In this document: positions 57,638 to 64,000 of the stretch, piece by piece | How positions within the stretch are numbered: the first letter of the stretch is position 1 | How the letters are laid out: each line of letters opens with the position of its first letter | Source of the DNA: Vandiemenella viatica | Taxonomy: Eukaryota > Arthropoda > Insecta > Orthoptera > Morabidae | Direction of reading: 5' to 3' | Length of the DNA stretch: 64,000 nucleotides | Assembly: GCA_031002005.1 (NCBI GenBank) | Contig: CM061921.1 | Location: 123,348,597 to 123,412,596, forward strand | Position numbers and translations under genes: made by a program | Notes under the pieces: model-generated | The model's input: the letters and a program-made list of their open reading frames with translations, nothing else | Databases searched by the model: none | What the model was told of the DNA's origin: nothing

Positions 57638-57732
57638 CTGTGAAAGAAACGTTTGCTAGGTAGGAAAATAAAAAGAGAGATGAGTTCTTTTTTCTTCCAC
57701 TTGGTTGCTTTCTTTTCGTATTGAATTGACAT
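57271..57732 (-). pseudogene. Chimeric frame: arm sequence joined to LINE endonuclease
   Basis: The first about 32 codons (57732-57638, MSIQYEKKATKW...) are arm DNA, also present in the right arm near 61930-62020. From 57637 on the frame is the LINE endonuclease C-terminal half (GGEVFTAVSKFLACNEIDVD, IIGAFYRPP, IIGGDFNLPYFDW). The N-terminal catalytic half is missing. The 153-codon frame is an accident of insertion, not an intact gene. Confidence 0.8.
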
Positions 57733-58402
57733 TCGTCCACCTCATCTTTCTATCTCTTTTTGTGACTTCAGATATTGGATACGATCGCAAAGTCTCTTTG
57801 CTATTTGGTTACACAGTTCGCTTGAAATTTAATTTAAAAAACCGAATGTATTAATTAAGTAAAACATCTTTGCGCGTGGTAATGAGAACAAACAAGTATC
57901 TGCGCATGCGTAGGAAATAAATATAGAGTCACGTTTATAGTGCGATACACTAAATGTCAATTGTGGATAGGAACGGAGCTCAGTTACCTTATTTCACCTG
58001 TCTAATGTTGCTGACTGCAACGTTGTATGACAGATCAATTTGAGAATTTGTGGGGAAAAGGTTTTAAAACCCTGCATCTATAAAAGAAGTTAATCTACGG
58101 ACTTATCAGAGAAATAATGAAACTAAGTTATTCAACCTTGTACCAAACATTGTATGAGTGTGATGGGTTAGTATAAGAACCAACTTGCGGGTATCAGATA
58201 CTGGAGACCGACAGTGTGTAACAGATATTTTTTTTTTTTTGCCTAATTGCTATGTGCTACAATCGGTAATTGCTTCTATAAAAGAACTGAGATGAGACTC
58301 ACTGGCATACGGAGGTGTGTAAAGAATGCGCTCGAAGTGTGTAACATAAGCAAATCAGGCTAGTATGTATATCAGCCGAAAAATTAATGGAATGGAAAAG
58401 AC

Positions 58403-58635
58403 TTTTTTTCTGGCTTCGCCTCATTGACGTCGAAATCGTTAGAAGTGGGAAAGGACTGGGGGCAAGAAACTGGAAGAAATTCGGCAGTGACCTTTTGAAC
58501 AAACCTTCGATGCATTAGCCTGGTATGATTTTGGGAAACCATGGAAAATTCAGATGTGAGTGCCCCGACGAGAATTCAAAACCGTATCTTCCTGAATGCG
58601 AATCTCTTGTGTATCAGTGTCAGGCCACGAACCTA
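58403..58635 (-). mobile_element. SINE family A variant, left arm
   Basis: CTTCGCCTCATTGACGTCG, ATCGTTAGAAGTGGG, AAATTCGGCAGTGACC and TGGGAAACCATGG occur in reverse family order. The tRNA-like head is unusual (GCGAATCTCTTGTGTATCAG). It is matched by 61028-61258 in the right arm. Confidence 0.8.
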
Positions 58636-58683
58636 AGGGATTACCATCGTAAGTGGATAAATTATTATTATTATTATTATTAG

Positions 58684-58886
58684 CGTACCGGTATGTCTTT
58701 ACACCTCGTCGACGTCGATATCATTAGAGGTGGTGGGGGGGGGGAGGATTGGTGCAGGGAACTGTCACCTGGATTGATTTGGGGAAACCATGGAAAACCA
58801 GAATATGGATGCTCAAACGGGGATTCGAACCAGCGCCCTCCTGAATGCATGGTCAGAGCGTTACCACACACCTACCACGCTCGGTA
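58684..58886 (-). mobile_element. SINE family A, left arm, with G-run
   Basis: The tail block CCTCGTCGACGTCGATATC, an 11-base G-run (58735-58745), TTTGGGGAAACCATGG, GGGGATTCGAACC and CTACCACGCTCGGT are present. Much of the middle is deleted. It is matched by 60779-60980. Confidence 0.88.
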
Positions 58887-59822
58887 ATTTTCGTGGACAA
58901 TACTGAAAAAATATCTATTCTGAGAAGTAATTTTTTGCATGACGCTTCGATAAATATGAAATTTCCAACATCCGAAATGACTGGTTACGCAGATATTGCT
59001 GCTACCAGAGACCCAGGGAAATAGTGTGAACTTTGACAAAACATCTTTAGCTGGGACGCTGCATGATAGAGACTAATACAGTAACTCTAATCAACTACCC
59101 AATCTAGCAACTGACCGTTGAAACGCAATATCTGTACAGTATGCAATATGCCTCTGCCAAAGAAACGGGATAAGTAGCAAGAGTTATATGAAAGAAAGTT
59201 ACTGTACAGCGATGTAAATGAAGCTCAACTGTAGACACCTAACTACCTGTTTTGTACTACCGTTATTATATCAGAAGTAGAACAACTGTAAAGCAACAAG
59301 AATTCGCAATAGCAAGCATGTAGAGTTTCCGCACACATATCACAGACAATGCGCACTAAATATGTAGAACAGTAACTAACAGGTTCTACTTTTACATGTA
59401 ACGTCTGTCAGCTATGGAAAATAAGACTGAATCGTTCCTTGATTCGGATTCTACGTTAAACTGCAGGTCCCAGAGGAAAGGAGCGGCCGTCCCCGGAATC
59501 CTTTAACGAAATACTTTCCAAAATTAGTAATCTTTGATTAACAGTTTGCCTAATAAAATTTCTTCGTTCACAGACACATACATACATCGACATGGTAGCA
59601 CTAAAACAAAGGACCCAGATATGATTTTAAATGGAAGCTGTTAAACATCCATAAATCAAAAAGTGGTGCTATATTACGATGAGAGGAAATGCTTAAAACT
59701 GACGGAGGAATTTATGAAATTCGTTAACGATCTGAACGATTTACTTGTTGATTATAAGCAGGACTTTGATAATATATAAGAATTATACAAAATACTAGAA
59801 GGACCTGACGTACATTGGAAGT

Positions 59823-59848
59823 TATATATATATATATATATATATATT
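59823..59848. repeat. (TA)n microsatellite
   Basis: This is a TA dinucleotide run of about 26 bp. Confidence 0.9.
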
Positions 59849-59854
59849 GGCCCT

Positions 59855-60083
59855 AGTATTTTAATCTTCGTCTACATTGCAATCATAAGAGGTCGGCGAG
59901 GATTAGGGACGAGTAACGCGTAGGAATTCGCCTATAACCTTCCGAAGGAACCATCTCGGCATTCACCTGATTTTGACAAACCATGAGGAACCGAAATCAG
60001 GATGATCAGACGGAGACTTGAAATTGTGTCATCCCATATTCCAGGCCCTGGCGTTACCGCTTATCACCCACCGAGCTTGGTAA
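59855..60083 (-). mobile_element. SINE family A, diverged, in the spacer
   Basis: ATCTTCGTCTACATTGC, ATAAGAGGTCGG, GGAATTCGCC, ATCTCGGCATTCACCTG and ACAAACCATGAGG occur in reverse family order, ending CACCCACCGAGCTTGGT. It has no partner in the arms. Confidence 0.75.
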
Positions 60084-60778
60084 TTTATTTAAAGAAAGAT
60101 CAAATATATAAAAATAGAACTAATATTTCTAAGGAACAGTGAATCGTCAATATATTTGTTTTTCCTTCTGTTATTTACCGCCTGTTGACAGATAAGGTTC
60201 TTAAAGATGATCAATAAATGTCTGTGAAGAGCGTCTAATTTGCAAAACTCAAATTAAAACTTTTTGCAGTAAAAAATTCTAACCATCAAAACATTAATCC
60301 AAATAATTAAAGAAAATCGTCTTCTAAATTGCTGGAAGAAAAAAGTATGCAATGGAAAATTTGAATTCAGCATTGGAGTGAGAGGGACTGCAGTTCTATC
60401 CTAGTTGCTCAATAATGAAACCTACACGTTACTTGGATATTCCAGTATGATTTGCGATACGCTTTTGAGTGATTCGCCGTTCGAATCAAATTGTTGACGT
60501 ATGTGATGTTCATCCCGTTTCTTTGGCAGAGGCATATGGCGTTTCAACAGTGAGTTGCTAGATTGGGTAGTTGATTAGAGTTACTGTATTAGTCTCTAAC
60601 ATGCAGCGTCCCAGCTAAAGATGTTTTGTCAAAGTTCACACTATTTCTCTGGGTCTCTAGTAGCAGTAATATCTGCGTAACCAGTTTTTTCGGCTGTTGG
60701 AAATTTCATATTTATCGAAGCGCCATGCAAAAAATTACTTCTCAGAATAGATATTTTTCATTATTGTCCACGAAAATT

Positions 60779-60980
60779 ACCGAGCGGGGTGAGTGAGTCG
60801 TAACGCTCTGACCATGCATTCAGGAGGGCGCTGGTTCGAATCCCCGTTTGAGCATCCATATTCTGGTTTTCCATGGTTTCCCCCAATCACACCAGGTGAC
60901 AGTTCCCTGCACCAATCCTCCCCCCCCCCCACCGCCTCTAATGATGTCGACGACGACGAGGTGTAAAGACATACCGGTAC
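60779..60980 (+). mobile_element. SINE family A, right arm, with C-run
   Basis: It has head ACCGAGCGGGGTGAGTGAG, B box GGTTCGAATCC, an internally shortened body, a C-run at 60918-60928 and GTCGACGACGACGAGG. Partner of 58684-58886. Confidence 0.88.
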
Positions 60981-61027
60981 ACTAATAATAATAATAATAA
61001 TTTATCCACTTACGATGGTAATCCCTT

Positions 61028-61258
61028 AGGTTCGTGCCTGACACTGATACACAAGAGATTCGCATTCGGGAAGATACGGTTTTGAATCCTCGTCGGGGCA
61101 CTCACATCTGAATTTTCCATGGTTTCCCAAAATCATACCAGGCTAATGCATCGAAGGTTTGTTCAAAAGGTCACTGCCGAATTTCTTCCAGTTTCTTGCC
61201 CCCGGTCCTTTCCCACTTCTAACGATTTCGACGTCAATGAGGCGAAGCCAGAAAAAAA
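61028..61258 (+). mobile_element. SINE family A variant, right arm
   Basis: Partner of 58403-58635, with TCGTCGGGGCACTCAC, TTTTCCATGGTTTCCC, GGTCACTGCCGAATTTC and CGACGTCAATGAGGCG. Confidence 0.8.
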
Positions 61259-62176
61259 GTCTTTTCCATTCCATTAATTTTTCGGCTGATATACATACTA
61301 ACCTCATTTGCGTATGTATACGTTACACACTTCGAGCGCATTCTTTACACACCTCCGTATGCCAGTGAGTCTCATCTCAGTTCTTTTATAGAAGCAATTA
61401 CCGACTGTAGCACATAGCAATTAGGTAAAAAAAAATATCTGTTACACACTGTCGGTCTCCAGTATCTGATACCCGCAAGTTGGATCTTATACTAACCCAT
61501 CACACTCATACAAGGTTTGGTACAAGGTTGAATAACTTAGTTTCTTATTTCTCTGATAAGTCCGTTGATTAACTTCTTTTATAGATGCAGGGTTTTAAAG
61601 CCTTTTCCCCACAAATTCACAAATTGATCTGTCATATAACGTTGCAGTCAGCAACATTAGACAGGTGATATAAGGTAACTGAGCTCCGTTTCTATTCACA
61701 ATTGACATTCAGTGTATCGCACTATTAACGTGATTCCATATTTATTTCCTTCGCTTGCGCAGATACTTGTTTGTTCTCATTACTACGCGCAAAGATGTTT
61801 TACTTAATAAACATGTTGGTTTTTTTAAATTAAATTTCAAGCGATGTGTGTAACCAAATAGCAAAGAGACCTTGCGATAGTATCCAATATCTGAAGTCAC
61901 AAAACGTGATAGAAGGATGAGGTGGACGAATGTCAATTCATTACGAAAAGAAAGCAACCAAGAGAAAGAAAAAAGAACTCGTCTTCTCTCTTTTTTTTCT
62001 ATCTAGCAAACGTTTCTTTCACAGTGTATCAGCGAATTAAGAGCAGAGATGTACAGAACCCTCCCTAGTTAAAAATTTAAAACTTCTGCCTAGTGCCTAA
62101 TACAGGCAACATACGTCAAGTTTATATTATCTGGGTTTTCTGTTTCTACTTTAGTCCGGAGATCCTTTGATTTCGT

Positions 62177-62424
62177 ACCAAACGTGGTGGGTGAACGGTT
62201 AACGCTCTGGCATCGCATTCGGGGGGACGCTAGATCGAATCCCCGTCCGGGCATCCAGATTTGGATCTTCCATGGTTTCCCCAAATCACTCCAGGCGAAT
62301 GCCGGGACGCTTCCTTCAAAAGGCCATGGCCGAATTCCTTCCTGTTTATTGTGTCCATTCCCGTCCCGCCTCTAATGACCTCGCAGTCGACGAGGCGTAA
62401 AGCCATAAGTAAAAAAACAAAAAG
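62177..62424 (+). mobile_element. SINE family A, full length, right arm
   Basis: ACCAAACGTGGTGGGTGAAC, GATCGAATCCCCG, CCATGGTTTCCCC, GGCCATGGCCGAATTCC, GCAGTCGACGAGGCG, TAAAGCCATAAG and an A-rich tail are all present. This is the best reference copy for the family in the window. Confidence 0.93.
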
Positions 62425-63005
62425 TATAATAAATTAAAAAATCAGAGTGCACATCTTTTGCCTCTCCAAGCCCTTGACTCTGTAAGCGGGTTATTCCCAT
62501 CGACAAAGTTTTATATGGTGACAACGCACGGGGCCTTCAGCCACGCACTGGAGTGAAACCGGGTGGAGAGATGAAACTAGGGTTAGGGGAAGGCAAGTGA
62601 TCACACAAGTGGCCTGACAAAAGAGCAACAGTAGGGCAGGAGAACAACGGACCCAGAGGGCAGCTGGTGCTAGGATTGGGGTGGGGCAGGCAGGTTTTCA
62701 AACAAGTGGCCTGGCAAAAGAGCAATAGGTGTGAAAATGAGGGATGAAACTGAGATTAGTCAAGTGGCCTGACAAAAAAGCAATAGTATGGGGAGAGAAC
62801 AATAGGTGTGAAAATGAGGGGTGAAACTGAGGTTAGTGAAGTGGTCTGACGAAAGAGCAATAGTAGGGGGAGATAACAATAGGTGTGTAAATGATTGATA
62901 GGTGGGAGGGGGGTGAACAATACAACAATATAAGGATACAATGTATCCAATTAGAACAATAGGGTGGCATCCTTTGTGAGCTCTCCCAAATACACACTAC
63001 TTTGG

Positions 63006-63300
63006 GGCGGTTTTTTTTCTCTCGTAGCCTAATGAATCTTTTTCAGCTTTGATTATTTCTCTCTTCAGTGCATTTATTTCGTTGTATTTCAGAGTTATTT
63101 CTTGGAACCACATTCACAATCTCTGCAAATTTTTCTCTGATGTTAGATACTTTCAATTTGTTGACTTCGAGATTGTTGTGCCTCTGTTGCATCTCTATTC
63201 TGATGAATTTAAGACAGGAATTTATTAACTATCATATTGTGGTCGGAGTATACATCAGCTCCTGAGTATGCTTAACTATCTGTTACTTGACCATTATTTA
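63006..63300 (-). mobile_element. RTE-like LINE, 5'-side piece of the split element
   Basis: On the minus strand (63260-63010) the end of the endonuclease is readable: DVYSDHNMIVNKFLS, the S-D-H block that closes the EEP domain. A charged linker (EIQRNKC.EERNNQS) runs up to the inverted repeat. The reverse transcriptase part continues at 54141-53555 in the same orientation. Confidence 0.6.
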
Positions 63301-64000
63301 AAATAGCTAATATCTACCTGTATCTCCGAGACATTTCCAGGTGTATATCCTTCGTGCCTGATGCTTAAACAGTGTATTCGTCACAATAAGTTTATATTTT
63401 AACAAAATTCTAATTAACCTGCTTCCTGGCTCTTTTCTTTCTCCTAGGCAATCTACTTTCGTTAATAATGTTTAAACTGTTCCTTTTGCTATATTCAAGA
63501 CAGAATTTCTTTATACTCGGCCCCAGGTTCAATGTAATATGTCAGAGGTATCGGTATCGCTGATTTTAGCCGTCATATTTCAAATTTCACACCTCCGCTC
63601 ACGTAGAAACCATTCGCGACACCCACGGCCTGTAATCTTAAGTATCATACTATTAAGTAATGACGCATTTAATTTCCGTTCATTTTTAACTGTGACTACC
63701 GTAAATGTTCATGATTTCCTTTTATATTAAAAATTACATTTAAGCAACGATGCTAGTATTTCATTTACCCACATTCACTTTCCACTTAACTTTAAGGTCT
63801 ACCGCTTTTATTCCTTGTAATTTTGTAGGTTACTTGCTTAGTTAGGTTTCGTTTATTTTATACAAGCGGTGATACATAAAAGCATATACATTTAAATGCC
63901 CTGTACCCTTAAGTTGCCTTGCAATCATTATATACCAACTACTTGCCGTTTATACAATTCTCTGTTTGTGTAAACTTAAAGGGTCATGTGGTCTAAATGA
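63301..64000. other. AT-rich DNA, possibly more of the split LINE
   Basis: No catalytic block could be read. The upstream endonuclease half may lie here in decayed form. Confidence 0.3.

Larger units (their letters stand above)
54142..59172. repeat. Left arm of a very large inverted repeat
   Basis: The arm matches 60511-63005 in inverted orientation along its length apart from a 2606-bp LINE present only here. The matching tips are GGGAGTAGTGTGG-type and CACACTACTTTGGGG. Inner ends are CTCTGCCAAAGAAACGGGAT against ATCCCGTTTCTTTGGCAGAG. Similarity looks above 90% by eye. Its outer 450 bp consist of pyrimidine-rich subrepeats (CCTATTGTTCTC, CTATTGCTCTTTTGTCAG, CCACTTG). Three SINEs lie in each arm at corresponding positions. 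Confidence 0.92.
59173..60510. other. Spacer between the inverted arms
   Basis: The spacer is 1.34 kb without a gene. It holds a (TA)n run at 59823-59848 and one SINE (59855-60083). Confidence 0.6.
60511..63005. repeat. Right arm of the very large inverted repeat
   Basis: This is the inverted partner of 54142-59172 without the LINE (2495 bp). The empty site is at about 62024, TTTCACAGTGTATCAGCG. It lacks about 17 bp near 60545 that the left arm has. The outer 450 bp hold the purine-rich complement of the CTATTGTTCT subrepeats. Confidence 0.92.

Overview
The window looks like a repeat-dense, AT-rich piece of a large invertebrate nuclear genome. An insect, possibly an orthopteran such as a locust, is my guess from the repeat families; no host gene identifies the species. 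I found no convincing conserved single-copy host gene. Nearly everything recognisable is a mobile element, a broken copy of one, or a virus-like remnant.

Layout. 1-33 kb: mostly anonymous AT-rich DNA with about ten tRNA-derived SINE copies in both orientations. It also holds a 224-bp insertion with a perfect 14-bp target duplication (4650-4901), two small inverted-repeat elements (6575-6808 and 6915-8463), three non-LTR retrotransposon pieces (11.2-12.0, 12.4-13.4 and 14.7-16.5 kb), a badly decayed Polinton/adintovirus-like block (26.2-28.0 kb), and a separate inverted repeat (28.4-29.7 kb) that contains a tight hairpin. 33.1-36.9 kb: an inverted-repeat-bounded element coding on the minus strand for a PIN/FEN-like nuclease protein with a Cys-rich, CXC-like tail. 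It has been broken by a Tc1-like transposon (34740-36154) and by a 58-bp LINE tail. 41190-42611: a second Tc1-like copy in opposite orientation with a complete 340-codon transposase frame.

44.76-48.80 kb: the most interesting object, an about 4-kb element. Its roughly 0.5-kb inverted repeats are built from internal direct subrepeats and enclose two convergent genes. One is an uninterrupted 167-codon frame on the plus strand. The other is a minus-strand gene with a TATA box and matched splice sites, including three tandem homologous exon-like units. 52.2-53.5 kb: a CR1-like LINE fragment. 53.5-63.9 kb: an old RTE-like LINE (minus strand) split by a huge inverted repeat with arms 54142-59172 and 60511-63005. 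The outer arms carry subrepeats resembling those of the 44.8-48.8 kb element. The left arm alone carries a later 2.6-kb CR1-like LINE insertion.

The genes do not form a pathway. They are independent selfish elements, and their nesting gives a relative history: RTE LINE, then the inverted-repeat element and its SINEs, then the CR1 LINE; and nuclease element, then Tc1 and the LINE tail. All family assignments come from motif recognition by eye, without database searches.
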